A stretch of 64,000 nucleotides of DNA from CAVAWX01 sp963614215 (lineage in GTDB: Bacteria; Actinomycetota; Coriobacteriia; Coriobacteriales; QAMH01), in contig CAVECB010000007.1 in assembly GCA_963614215.1 (NCBI GenBank), positions 1 through 64,000 of the forward strand, in the 5' to 3' direction. The notes beneath the pieces were generated by a model that saw nothing but the letters and a program-made list of their open reading frames with translations, did no database searches and was not told the DNA's origin. The position numbers and the translations under genes were made by a program. Of this stretch, positions 1 through 8,133 are shown in pieces (the first letter of the stretch is position 1; each line of letters starts with the position of its first letter).

Positions 1-65
1 ACGGGACTCGAACCCGCGACCCCAACCTTGGCAAGGTTGTGCTCTACCAACTGAGCCACTTCCGC
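1..65 (-). tRNA. tRNA-Gly (GCC), 3' end cut by window edge
   Basis: Read on the minus strand, the acceptor 5' strand GCGGAAG begins at 65. A D-arm with GGCTCAGTTGGTAGAGC follows, then an anticodon stem-loop CAACC-TTGCCAA-GGTTG, which gives anticodon GCC (glycine). The T-arm GCGGGTTCGAGTCCCGT runs to base 1, so the 3' acceptor strand lies outside the window. The fold is canonical and the identity is clear. Confidence 0.95.
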
Positions 66-150
66 ACGCGAGTTGATATCTTAGCAAACTTAGCGTCTGC
101 GTCAAAGGGAAAATTCAACCTTTTTCATTTTCCTGCACATCTGCAGCGGG

Positions 151-184
151 AAAAGAGAGCGCGCCGGGAAAATCCGCGCGCGCC
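151..184 (-). terminator. Rho-independent terminator after the LytR_C-type gene
   Basis: On the minus strand, directly after the TAG stop of the preceding gene, there is a GC stem (GCGCGCGG against CCGGCGCGC with one bulge) around an A/T-rich loop. It is followed by TCTCTTTT. It separates this gene from tRNA-Gly downstream. Confidence 0.7.
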
Positions 185-1467
185 TAATACGGATGGTAGT
201 CCTTGCCCACCACAACGAGTATGTCGCCGTTGAAGCTGTAGCGGGCCGCCGAGCGCACGGCGCGCCCCTGGCCCAAATCGCTCACCAGCAGCTCGGCCAT
301 CGCCTTGTCCGAATCCTCCTTGTAGACCACGAGCGTCTCGTCGTAGACGAACTGTGCCGCGTTGCCCGTGCTCTCAATTTGCCACCCGAGCTTCTTCAGC
401 TGGTTTTTGCAGTCGTCGGCTACGCCGGACACACCCACGCCGTTCCAGATGGTCACCTTGTTGCTCGCGCGCACCTGCTCGTTGTCGCTGGTCTCGGCGT
501 CCGAGGCTACGGGCGTCATCCCGCCTTGCACGCGCGCGACCATAGTGTTCCAGCTCTCGCTGTCCACCACCGAATACGTCGCGCCGTCGATGTCTTGCTG
601 CGAGACAGGCATGTCTTGAAAGCGCAGGTTTTGGGACAAGTCGGCGCCGCGCAGGGTCTGGAGCGCAGCAGAAAGCGTGCCGGCGTCGAAATCCCCGCCC
701 ACACAGCCGGCAATTGTCTGGGCTTGGCTTTTGATCTGCTCGCTCGACGAGGCGGCTACCTTTGTCAAAAGCTCCGAGAGGATCGCGCGATCGTCGTCTG
801 AGGAGGGGTCGACAGACAGCGACAGGGCCGGCAGCAACTTCGCGACGCCGCCCTGGTTTATCTCCACGTAGTGGGCGACCTCGACGCCCGAGAGCTTCTT
901 CACCGCCGCGATCAGCCCGGCCTCCCCGGACAGGTCGGCGGCTTCGGCGAGCTTGTGATAGCCGTAACCGTCGATGTAGATGCGCGTGTCGACGGGCAGC
1001 CACAAAAAGGTTGCGGTCTTGTCCTGCGGGCGCAGGTACCCAAGCGCAATCGAGGAAATGTCGCCACGCCCGTACTCCGCCGTCTCGGACGTGGTGCGCA
1101 CGAGCAAGGTCCACGAGGCCGACTTCGAGCTGTCCACGTCGGCGAGCGCAGATTGGAGCGCAGAGGTGTCCACGGAGGGCACAATCGCGTTTTTCACCGT
1201 GTGGTGGTAGACGAGCATGCCCACCCCCACAGACAGCGCGAGCGCCGCGACGACAATGGCAGCGATTTTTGCGATAGTGGCAGGACGCGGGCCTGTTTTC
1301 TTGCGCTCGGGTGCGCCGCCGGCACTGCGGCGTTGGGTGAAATTGCCCTTACTGCGCGTCGATATCTGCAGCCCCGTCTGGTCTTTCATCGAGCCGCCGG
1401 GCAGGCCGCGAGCGCCCGAAACGTGCGTGCCCGTCGCAGCTCCTATGTCGAGTCCCTTGTGGCGCAT
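184..1467 (-). CDS. Membrane-anchored degenerate LCP / LytR_C-domain protein
   Basis: 427 aa. A cationic cytoplasmic N-terminus (about residues 1-65) precedes one membrane segment (about 66-90, IAAIVVAALALSVGVGMLVY). The extracellular part resembles an LCP (LytR-CpsA-Psr) wall-polymer ligase: LPVDTRIYIDGYGYHKL aligns by eye with SIPRDTRVYIDGHGYCKI of the LCP protein at 25447-27180. The C-terminal ~95 residues look like a LytR_C domain (KVTIWNGVGVSGVADD...). The conserved Arg of the LCP PRD motif is Val here, and the acidic GGDSRDD-type motif is absent. Ligase activity is therefore doubtful and a binding or accessory role is more likely. Start chosen at 1467 because GAGGGGG lies 8 nt upstream; a later Met (1389) lacks a good ribosome site. 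Confidence 0.75.
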   Translation of the reverse strand: MRHKGLDIGAATGTHVSGARGLPGGSMKDQTGLQISTRSKGNFTQRRSAGGAPERKKTGPRPATIAKIAAIVVAALALSVGVGMLVYHHTVKNAIVPSVDTSALQSALADVDSSKSASWTLLVRTTSETAEYGRGDISSIALGYLRPQDKTATFLWLPVDTRIYIDGYGYHKLAEAADLSGEAGLIAAVKKLSGVEVAHYVEINQGGVAKLLPALSLSVDPSSDDDRAILSELLTKVAASSSEQIKSQAQTIAGCVGGDFDAGTLSAALQTLRGADLSQNLRFQDMPVSQQDIDGATYSVVDSESWNTMVARVQGGMTPVASDAETSDNEQVRASNKVTIWNGVGVSGVADDCKNQLKKLGWQIESTGNAAQFVYDETLVVYKEDSDKAMAELLVSDLGQGRAVRSAARYSFNGDILVVVGKDYHPY

Positions 1468-1562
1468 GGTGAAGTTCCCCCTCGAAACGGCGTTGCGCCC
1501 AGCTGCGCGATTGCGGCGCGCGGGCGACGTGTGTACGGCATGCGGACGGCCGGTGCGCGGCC

Positions 1563-2852
1563 TCAGGCGAGCGTCTCCCGCCGCACCCGGGCGCCGGCTG
1601 CCACAAGCTTGCCAACAAAATCGTCATAGCCGCGATCGATATGGTGGATGGAGCCGACGCGCGTCTGGCCGTCGGCCACGAGGCCTGCCAGCACAAGGGC
1701 CGCGCCCCCGCGCAGGTCGGGCGCCTCGACAGGCGCGCCGGAAAGTCCCTCGACGCCGGCGACGAGGGCGTGGTGACCGTCTATGCGTATGTCGGCACCC
1801 ATGCGCACCAGCTCGGCGGCGAACATGAAGCGGTTCTCGAAGACGTTTTCCGTGACGATGGAATTGCCGTGCGCGAGCGCGGCGAGCACCATGTACTGCG
1901 CCTGCAGGTCGGTGGGAAAGCCGGGATGCGGCAGGGTCTGGATGTCGGCGGGCAGGATGTCGCCCGTGCGCTCGACGGTGATGCTCTCGCCCTCGCTCAC
2001 CACGTCGCAGCCCATCTGCTGGAGCTTCTTCAAGGCAAGCACGAGGTAGTCCGGCTGCACGCCCTCGACGGTCAGCGGCCCTCCCGTCAGGGCGCCTGCC
2101 ACGAGGAAGGTGCCAGCCTCGATGCGGTCGCCGCAGGTGCGGTGTCGGCCGGCCGGGTGCAGCTCGCGCACACCGGTGATGGTGATGTTGGGCGTGCCGG
2201 CACCTGCCACCTCGGCGCCCATCTCGTTGAGGAAATCGGCGAGGTCGACAATCTCGGGCTCGCAGGCGGCGTTGCGTATGCGCGTCTCGCCCTCGGCGGT
2301 GACGGCAGCCATCATCAGGTTTTCCGTCGCGCCCACGCTGGGAAACTCCAGCAGCACCTCGGCGCCGTGCAGACCGTTGGGCGTGGAGGCCTCGATGAAA
2401 CCGTGGTCGACGTCGAATTCGACGCCGAGGGCTTCAAGGCTGGAGATGTGCATGTCGAGCTTGCGCGAGCCTATATTGCAGCCGCCCGGCATGGCCACGC
2501 GCGCGCGGCCGAAGCGGGTGACGAGCGGGCCTAGAATGGAGATGGAGGCGCGCATCTTGGCCACGAGCTCGTAGGGCGTCTCGTAGCTGGTCAGGTCTGT
2601 CGTGTCGATCAACACCGATCCGGCCGCATGCGGCGCATCCGGCGCGATGCGCTCCACCTTCGCGCCGATGGTGGTCAGCACCTCTTCCATCACGTGAACA
2701 TCGGATATGTCGGGCACGTTGTCGATGCGCACCGGCCCGCCGCCCATGACCGATGCCGCCATCAGCTTCAGCACGGAGTTCTTCGCCCCGCCGATGTGCA
2801 CGGTGCCGGACAGGGGATACCCCCCGGTGACGACTATCTGCTCTTCGGGCAC
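1563..2852 (-). CDS. murA: UDP-N-acetylglucosamine 1-carboxyvinyltransferase MurA
   Basis: 429 aa, the usual MurA length. It transfers enolpyruvate from PEP to UDP-GlcNAc, the first committed step of peptidoglycan synthesis, in the cytoplasm. The substrate-binding Lys-Asn pair is in HIGGAKNSVLKL near residue 23. The catalytic, fosfomycin-target Cys is intact in MPGGCNIGSRKLDMH (about residue 120). Two EPT-fold halves are present, ending in the GYDDFVGKL region typical of the family. It follows hcp on the same strand but is separated from it by a strong terminator, so it likely has its own promoter. Nothing unusual. Confidence 0.97.
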   Translation of the reverse strand: MPEEQIVVTGGYPLSGTVHIGGAKNSVLKLMAASVMGGGPVRIDNVPDISDVHVMEEVLTTIGAKVERIAPDAPHAAGSVLIDTTDLTSYETPYELVAKMRASISILGPLVTRFGRARVAMPGGCNIGSRKLDMHISSLEALGVEFDVDHGFIEASTPNGLHGAEVLLEFPSVGATENLMMAAVTAEGETRIRNAACEPEIVDLADFLNEMGAEVAGAGTPNITITGVRELHPAGRHRTCGDRIEAGTFLVAGALTGGPLTVEGVQPDYLVLALKKLQQMGCDVVSEGESITVERTGDILPADIQTLPHPGFPTDLQAQYMVLAALAHGNSIVTENVFENRFMFAAELVRMGADIRIDGHHALVAGVEGLSGAPVEAPDLRGGAALVLAGLVADGQTRVGSIHHIDRGYDDFVGKLVAAGARVRRETLA

Positions 2853-2947
2853 GCGACCCTCCCTTTTCGTTTTCTCGTGCAGCCCGCCTGCCTGCTTTTC
2901 TCGGCGCGTGAGTGTAGCAGACAGATGTGCAGCGGATGCGAAGGGTG

Positions 2948-2986
2948 AAAAAAGGGCGCCCGCCCCCCGCGACGAGGGCGGACGCC
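2948..2986 (-). terminator. Strong rho-independent terminator downstream of hcp
   Basis: Minus strand: GGCGTCCGCCC - loop TCGTCGCGGG - GGGCGGGCGCC with one mismatch, followed immediately by CTTTTTTC. It lies between the hcp stop (3024) and the murA start (2852) and insulates the two. Confidence 0.85.
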
Positions 2987-3023
2987 AAGGAAATACGCCG
3001 GCAAAGATGGCAGGTCTCGCGCC

Positions 3024-4586
3024 TTACGCGAAGATCTCGGCCAGGTCTGCCTCCGGCGTGCTCGTGGGGCGTATGCCGAAGTTGTCGACGAGCGCGGCCA
3101 GGATGTTCGGGCTGATGAAGGCGGGCAGGCTCGGACCTAGGTAGATGCCCTTGATCCCGAGGTGCAGAAGCGACAGCAGGATGCACACGGCCTTTTGCTC
3201 GTACCAAGACAGGACAAACGACAGCGGCAGGTCGTTGACCCCGCACTCGAAGGCCTCGGCCAGCGCGAGCGCAATTTTTACCGCACCGTAGGCGTCGTTG
3301 CACTGCCCGACGTCGAGCAGGCGCGGGATGCCGCCGATCTCGCCCAACTCCAGGTCGTTGAAGCGGAACTTGCCGCAGGCCAGAGTGAGGATGACGGAAT
3401 CGGCGGGCGCGGCCTTCACGAACTCGGTGTAGTAGCTGCGCTCGGCCTTCATGCCATCGCAGCCGGCCACGAGCAAAAAGCGGGAGATGTCGCCGGCCTT
3501 CACCGCGTCGATGACGGCGGGCGCGACGCCCATGACCGTGTCGTAGCCAAAGCCCGTCGAGACCTTGTGGCCGCCGTTGATGCCGGTGAAGCTCTTTTTC
3601 TCCGGCCAGCCACCCAGCTCCAGCGCACGCTCGATAAGCGGGGTGAAGTCCTTGTCCGCGCCGATGTGGGGTGCGCCCGGGAAGGTCACAGGACCGGTGG
3701 TGAAAACGCGGTCGGCATAGGAGGCATCGGGCTTCACCAGGCAGTTCGTCGTCCAGAGTATGGGCGCGGGCAGCTCGGCGAACTCCTTTTTCTGGTTGTG
3801 CCAGGCCGTGCCAAAATTGCCCTTCAGGTGGCTGTAGGCGCGCAGCTTCGGATAGGCGTTGGCGGGCAGCATCTCGCCGTGAGTGTAGACGTTGATGCCC
3901 TTGCCCTGCGTCTGCTCCAGCAGGCGCTCCAGGTCGTGCAGGTCGTGGCCGGTCACCACGATAAAAGGCCCTGGCTCCACCTCGAGCTCGAGCGTGGCCG
4001 GCTCGGGGGCGCCGAACGCCCCTATGTTGGCGGACTCGAGCAAGGCCATAGCGGTGATGTTGACCTCGCCACACTTCAGGGCAAGGGAAAGCAGCGCGTC
4101 GGCGTCGTTTGTACCCGCGATGGCGGCAAGCCCCTCGCACATGAAGGCCGCGATAGTCGGGTCCTCCTTGCCCAGCGCGTGCGCGTGCCAGGCGTAGGCC
4201 GCCACGCCACGCATCCCAAACAGCAGCAGGCTCTTCAGCGAGCGCAGGTCCTCGTCGGCCTCCCACAGGTCGCGCATGTTAAAGTCGCGCGCGTCGGCGT
4301 CAAGAGCGGTGGCGGCGGCATGCGCGCGGGCGGTGAGGTTGCGGATGGCCGCATCGTCGAAGCTCACGTTGCTCACGCACGCGAACATGCCCTCGAAGAG
4401 CAGGGCGGTGTCGTCTGCAGACAGGGGCGCGTCGCCCGTCGCCTGCGCAAGCGCGATGAGCGCGCCTGTCAGCTCGTCTTGGAGCAGGGCGGTCTCGGGG
4501 CTTTTGCCGCAGACGCCTGCCATGGTGCAGGCGCTGCCCTTCGCCGTCTGCTCGCACTGGAAACAAAACATCTTCTCGTCGGCCAT
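3024..4586 (-). CDS. hcp: Hybrid cluster protein (hydroxylamine reductase family)
   Basis: 520 aa. Hcp is a cytoplasmic Fe-S protein that reduces hydroxylamine to ammonia in vitro and nitric oxide to nitrous oxide in vivo. The N-terminal cubane ligands are seen as Cys8, 11, 20 and 26 (CFQCEQTAKGSACTMAGVC, spacing x2-x8-x5). This short spacing is that of the anaerobe-type classes. Later Cys residues (VVAGCDGMKAE, LACGKFRFND, VGQCNDAYG) fit the hybrid-cluster half. Start set at ATG 4586 because GGAAGGG lies 8 nt upstream; an in-frame Met 33 nt earlier has no such site. It is divergent from a Crp/Fnr-type gene, with a palindromic operator between them, so induction by nitrosative stress is a fair inference. 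No hcr reductase gene is adjacent. Confidence 0.95.
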   Translation of the reverse strand: MADEKMFCFQCEQTAKGSACTMAGVCGKSPETALLQDELTGALIALAQATGDAPLSADDTALLFEGMFACVSNVSFDDAAIRNLTARAHAAATALDADARDFNMRDLWEADEDLRSLKSLLLFGMRGVAAYAWHAHALGKEDPTIAAFMCEGLAAIAGTNDADALLSLALKCGEVNITAMALLESANIGAFGAPEPATLELEVEPGPFIVVTGHDLHDLERLLEQTQGKGINVYTHGEMLPANAYPKLRAYSHLKGNFGTAWHNQKKEFAELPAPILWTTNCLVKPDASYADRVFTTGPVTFPGAPHIGADKDFTPLIERALELGGWPEKKSFTGINGGHKVSTGFGYDTVMGVAPAVIDAVKAGDISRFLLVAGCDGMKAERSYYTEFVKAAPADSVILTLACGKFRFNDLELGEIGGIPRLLDVGQCNDAYGAVKIALALAEAFECGVNDLPLSFVLSWYEQKAVCILLSLLHLGIKGIYLGPSLPAFISPNILAALVDNFGIRPTSTPEADLAEIFA

Positions 4587-4656
4587 GTCGTTTTCCCTTC
4601 CATGTCGATGTGCCGTCAAAGCTATGGTGAATCTAGCATCGCGGCCGGATGTGGTA

Positions 4657-4672
4657 TGTTGTTTCTACAACA
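4657..4672. promoter_or_regulatory. CRP/FNR-type operator palindrome TGTTGT-N4-ACAACA
   Basis: A perfect 6-4-6 inverted repeat, TGTTGTTTCTACAACA, lies in the 118-bp gap between the divergent hcp and Crp/Fnr-family genes. Its size and symmetry suit a dimeric Crp/Fnr-family regulator. It is the obvious candidate site for autoregulation and control of hcp by the neighbouring regulator. No binding data can be inferred. Confidence 0.65.
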
Positions 4673-4704
4673 CATCAGTGAAAAAGACGACGCGAGGAGA
4701 CGAG

Positions 4705-5361
4705 ATGGATTGCGCCGCACTGTGCGCCTGCCCGCTGTTTGCGGGCTTGCCGCCCGAAGAGCTCGAACGCATGCTGCCCTGCCTGCGTGCGCGGACGCGG
4801 CGCTTTGCCAAAGGCGAACGCGTCTTGCGTGCCGGCGAGGCTGCCACGTGCGCAGGCATCGTCTTGGAGGGCACGTTGCACGTGGAAGCGGTGGATGCCT
4901 GGGGCGAGGTCTCCATCTTGGAATCGCTTGCACCGTCCGAGCCCTTCGCGCTTGCCTACGCCTGCTGCCCGGACGAACCGCTCGGCGTCGACGTCGTGGC
5001 CGACAGCAAGTGCCGAGTGTTGCTCTTCGACGCGGGTCGGCTGGCCGCCCCCTGCAGCTCGCACTGCGCAGGGCATGTGCGCGTCGCCGGCAAGCTCGTG
5101 CGCTCGCTCGCGCGCAAGAGCCTCAACCTGAACCGCCGCATGCGCGCCGTCGCGCCCAAGACCATACGGGGAAAGGTGGCTGCCTACCTCTCGCAGTGCG
5201 CGCAGGCCTGCGGCGCGTCTACCTTCGAGATCCCCTTCACCCAGGCGCAACTGGCCTCGTATTTGGGGGTGGACCGCAGCGCGCTGTCCACGACGTTGGC
5301 CGCCATGCGCCGCGAGGGCGCCATCGACTACTCCGGCCGCCGCTTCACCCTCCCGTCTTGA
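4705..5361 (+). CDS. Crp/Fnr-family transcriptional regulator, probably controls hcp
   Basis: 218 aa. Residues ~10-120 form a cyclic-nucleotide-binding-like sensor domain (CPLFAGLPPEELERML, then a beta-roll with FAKGERVLRAGE). Residues ~150-218 hold the winged helix-turn-helix, with recognition region FTQAQLASYLGVDRSALSTT. Start ATG 4705 has GAGGAGA upstream. It is divergent from hcp with a palindrome between them, the arrangement seen for HcpR-type regulators in other anaerobes. Cys3, Cys7 and Cys9 cluster at the N-terminus, but a full FNR-type Fe-S ligand set is not evident, so the signal sensed (NO, haem, redox) is unknown. The family is sure; the regulatory target is inferred. Confidence 0.88.
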   Translation: MDCAALCACPLFAGLPPEELERMLPCLRARTRRFAKGERVLRAGEAATCAGIVLEGTLHVEAVDAWGEVSILESLAPSEPFALAYACCPDEPLGVDVVADSKCRVLLFDAGRLAAPCSSHCAGHVRVAGKLVRSLARKSLNLNRRMRAVAPKTIRGKVAAYLSQCAQACGASTFEIPFTQAQLASYLGVDRSALSTTLAAMRREGAIDYSGRRFTLPS

Positions 5362-5383
5362 GCGCATCCGCCAAGCGCATCGC

Positions 5384-6970
5384 CTACTCTTTCACGATCA
5401 GCTCGGTCCACTCGGCCGGGTCGTCGTCAGGCAGGGTCTTTTCCTCGGCGGGCGCGGCCTCCATCGCCAGATCGAGCACCTCGGGGTCGGTGTGCCAGCA
5501 CTCGCACGGCGGCATGCCGGCCTCCTCGAACGCATCGGCGATGAACACGGGATTTTCACCGGCTTTTTTCTGCTTCGTGTAGTCGTCGAGGGCCATGAGT
5601 GCCCATTTGCCCAAGATGAGGATGACGATGATGTTGATGATGGCCTGGAAGCCCATGAAAATGTCGGCCAGGTTCCACGCCAGCGTCAGGTTCGAGTTCG
5701 CGCCAAAGAAGATGGCCACGCAGCAGATGACGCGAAAGACCGCAAGCGCACCCTTGTTCTTCGTGATGAACTTGAAGTTGCTCTCGGCGTAGAAGTAGTT
5801 GCCGATGAGGCTGGAAAACGCGAAGGCGAAGATGGCTACGGTCATGAAGTGCATGCCGGCATCTCCCAGGCCGCTTTGCATGGCCGCCTGCACGAGCGAC
5901 ATGTTCGTAAGCAGGTTGCTCGTGTCCATGGCAGCCAGCCCGTCGGCCGTCAGCCCTTGCGCCGCGCCCCAGAGAATCTGGTCGGTGTTGCCGATGACGA
6001 AAAACATCAGCATACCCGCAGACGCCGTGCAGATGACCATCGTGTCGATGAAGACGGAGAAGGTCTGCACGAGGCCTTGCTTGACGGGGTGGCTGACCGA
6101 GGCGGAGGCGGCGGCGTTGGGTGCCGAGCCCATGCCCGCCTCGTTGGAGAACAGGCCGCGCTTGATGCCCTGGACGACCATCGAGCCGGCAAAACCGCCC
6201 ACGACGCTGCTGAAGTTGAAGGCCTCGGTGAAAATCATGCCGAAGACGGCCGGCAGCTGCGTGATGTTCATCCCCGTGATGACGAGCGCAAGCAAGATGT
6301 AGCCGATGGCCATGACGGGCACGATGATGGACGTGAGGAAGCTGATCATGCGCGTGCCGCCGAAGAGGATGAAGGCCACAATCACCGCGAGCACGATGCC
6401 GAGCGCGACCGGCGCCATCGAGTCGAAGTAGTCGGGGATGTAGGCCACCAGCGACGAGGACATGTTGTAGGTTTGCAGGCCGTTGAAGCCGATGGCAAAG
6501 CACAAGATGAGCGCGACGGCAAAGATGTTGGCGAGCCACTTCTTGTGCAGCGCCTGCCAGATGTAGTAGGCCGGACCACCGCGGAACTCGCCGTCTTCGG
6601 CCTTCACCTTCCAGATCTGCGCGAGCGTCGACTCGATGAAGGCCGACGCGGAGGTGATGGAGGCCATGACCCACATCCAAAACACCGCGCCAGGACCGCC
6701 CGTGGCTATGGCCGTGGCAACGCCAGCGATGTTGCCCGTGCCCACACGCGAGGCCGTCGAGACCATGAGCGCCTGAAACGACGAGACTGTCTTCTTGCCG
6801 GGGACGTGCTTTTTCTCCGTGAGGTGACGGACCATGTCGAAGAAGCCGCGGAACTGGATGAAGCGCGTGCGGAAGCTGAAGTACAGGCCGCAGGCGATGA
6901 GGAGAAACACGAGGAAATACGTGTACATATAGGTATCGATGGTATCGGTAATGGTGATCAGCTGGTCCAT
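5384..6970 (-). CDS. Sodium:alanine/glycine symporter (AGCS family)
   Basis: 528 aa integral membrane protein that imports small neutral amino acids with Na+. It has about ten or eleven hydrophobic segments and the family signature GGPGAVFWMWVMASIT near residue 100. Other AGCS stretches are RVGTGNIAGVATAIATGG and GLFSNEAGMGSAPNAAASA. An acidic cytoplasmic C-terminal tail (PAEEKTLPDDDPAEW) ends the protein. Start ATG 6970 has GGAAGG upstream; upstream in-frame sequence is not supported. A second AGCS protein lies at 60239-61684. The transported amino acid is not defined by sequence. Confidence 0.92.
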   Translation of the reverse strand: MDQLITITDTIDTYMYTYFLVFLLIACGLYFSFRTRFIQFRGFFDMVRHLTEKKHVPGKKTVSSFQALMVSTASRVGTGNIAGVATAIATGGPGAVFWMWVMASITSASAFIESTLAQIWKVKAEDGEFRGGPAYYIWQALHKKWLANIFAVALILCFAIGFNGLQTYNMSSSLVAYIPDYFDSMAPVALGIVLAVIVAFILFGGTRMISFLTSIIVPVMAIGYILLALVITGMNITQLPAVFGMIFTEAFNFSSVVGGFAGSMVVQGIKRGLFSNEAGMGSAPNAAASASVSHPVKQGLVQTFSVFIDTMVICTASAGMLMFFVIGNTDQILWGAAQGLTADGLAAMDTSNLLTNMSLVQAAMQSGLGDAGMHFMTVAIFAFAFSSLIGNYFYAESNFKFITKNKGALAVFRVICCVAIFFGANSNLTLAWNLADIFMGFQAIINIIVILILGKWALMALDDYTKQKKAGENPVFIADAFEEAGMPPCECWHTDPEVLDLAMEAAPAEEKTLPDDDPAEWTELIVKE

Positions 6971-7197
6971 GAAGCCGCCCTTCCTTGTTCGACTGAGAGC
7001 CGCGCGGGTGCGCGAAAACACGTGAAAACGCGCAGGTGCGCACGTGGTTTTAGACGCTCTGGCGAAAAAGCCTAGCAAAAACGAGGCGCGGGGGAAATAG
7101 GCGCACGGGCGAGGGGTGCAGACCAAGCAGGCAAAAGGGGTGTCGGGCAGTCAGGGTCCGCCACGCGCGGGCGCGGGGAAAAGCAAAGGGGCGCGAA

Positions 7198-8133
7198 TCA
7201 GGCGGGCGGGAGGGCGTCGAAGTCGAGGGCGCGCACCGCCTCGGCCACGCGGGTGGGCACGTAGCTGTCCGTCTGGAGCGCCGGCACAAGGCCGTGCTGC
7301 TCGACGACGCTGCCCGCGATGGGGCCGCAGGCGACGATCTTCGTAGAAGCCAGCAGAGCCTGCGCACGAGCGCCGAGCAGGCGGAAAAACGCGCCGGCGA
7401 GCTGCGCATCGGGCAAGACGACGGCGTCTATCGCCCCGTCCTCGAAGCCGGCGGCAAGCGTCTCGCAGGTGAAGAGGGCAGCCGTCTTCGTGGAAGACAC
7501 CTTGGCTGCGGCGGCGGCATCCGCCTTATCGCGAGTATCCACCCCGCCGCAAGTGTCTAGGGCATCTGCGACGACCTGCTCGAAGACGCGCGCACCGGCC
7601 TCGCGCAAGAGGTCGGCGAGCTTTGCGGGCGCGCCCGCCTCGCAGGCAACGGCGATGGTGCGGCCGACAAGCTCGCGGCCGGGTGCGGGCTTCACGGGAG
7701 CGACATGGCGCCCCACGAGTACGTCCACAGGCGTTGCCGGGCGCAGGCGCCTCACAAGCTGCGCCGCCTCGTGCAAGCTGGTCTGCGCCGTCTGGAAAAA
7801 CGGACTTTTCAACCGGTAGACGAGCGCCGCCGGCATCCCAGGGCCAGCACCTGCCTGCTCCAGATGCGCAAGCGCCAAAGGCAGGGCGCGCACGGACAGG
7901 CGCAGGCGCACGCTGGCGCCTCCCGACACAAGCGCAGCCAACGCCTCCCAGTTCTCCCCCGCGGCAGACGCGGATTCGTCCGGCGCGCACAGGACGACGG
8001 GGCACGGGCGGTCCGGACGCGAAAGCGCCACGCCGCCAAATGCCACGGGAAAGCCGGCGTCGTCTGTCTCGAGCGCGGGCGAAAAAGCGCGTGTCTGCAC
8101 GTCGGCGCTGTATGAAGCGTCCGCGCCGGGCAT
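7198..8133 (-). CDS. HemD-like uroporphyrinogen-III synthase with a CobA-like C-terminal remnant in front
   Basis: 311 aa. The C-terminal ~180 residues (from GRELVGRTIAVACEAG) look like uroporphyrinogen-III synthase (HemD), which cyclises hydroxymethylbilane. Residues ~55-135 (LRLSVRALPLALAHLEQAG, GMPAALVYRLKSPFFQTAQ, VDVLVGRHVAP) resemble the C-terminal half of a SUMT/CobA methyltransferase. The glycine-rich GxGPGD SAM-binding start of SUMT is missing. It may derive from a cobA-hemD fusion that lost its first domain. The start ATG overlaps the pepC stop (TGATG), so the two are translationally coupled. No other tetrapyrrole gene is in the window. Sequence conservation is weak, so the enzymatic role is uncertain. 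Confidence 0.6.
   Translation of the reverse strand: MPGADASYSADVQTRAFSPALETDDAGFPVAFGGVALSRPDRPCPVVLCAPDESASAAGENWEALAALVSGGASVRLRLSVRALPLALAHLEQAGAGPGMPAALVYRLKSPFFQTAQTSLHEAAQLVRRLRPATPVDVLVGRHVAPVKPAPGRELVGRTIAVACEAGAPAKLADLLREAGARVFEQVVADALDTCGGVDTRDKADAAAAAKVSSTKTAALFTCETLAAGFEDGAIDAVVLPDAQLAGAFFRLLGARAQALLASTKIVACGPIAGSVVEQHGLVPALQTDSYVPTRVAEAVRALDFDALPPA

Noticed and set aside
3162..5582. Very long open frame (about 800 codons) on the plus strand opposite hcp
   Set aside because: High GC keeps stops out of the opposite frame. The peptide has Gln/His/Arg-biased shadow composition and no domain, while hcp on the other strand is well supported.
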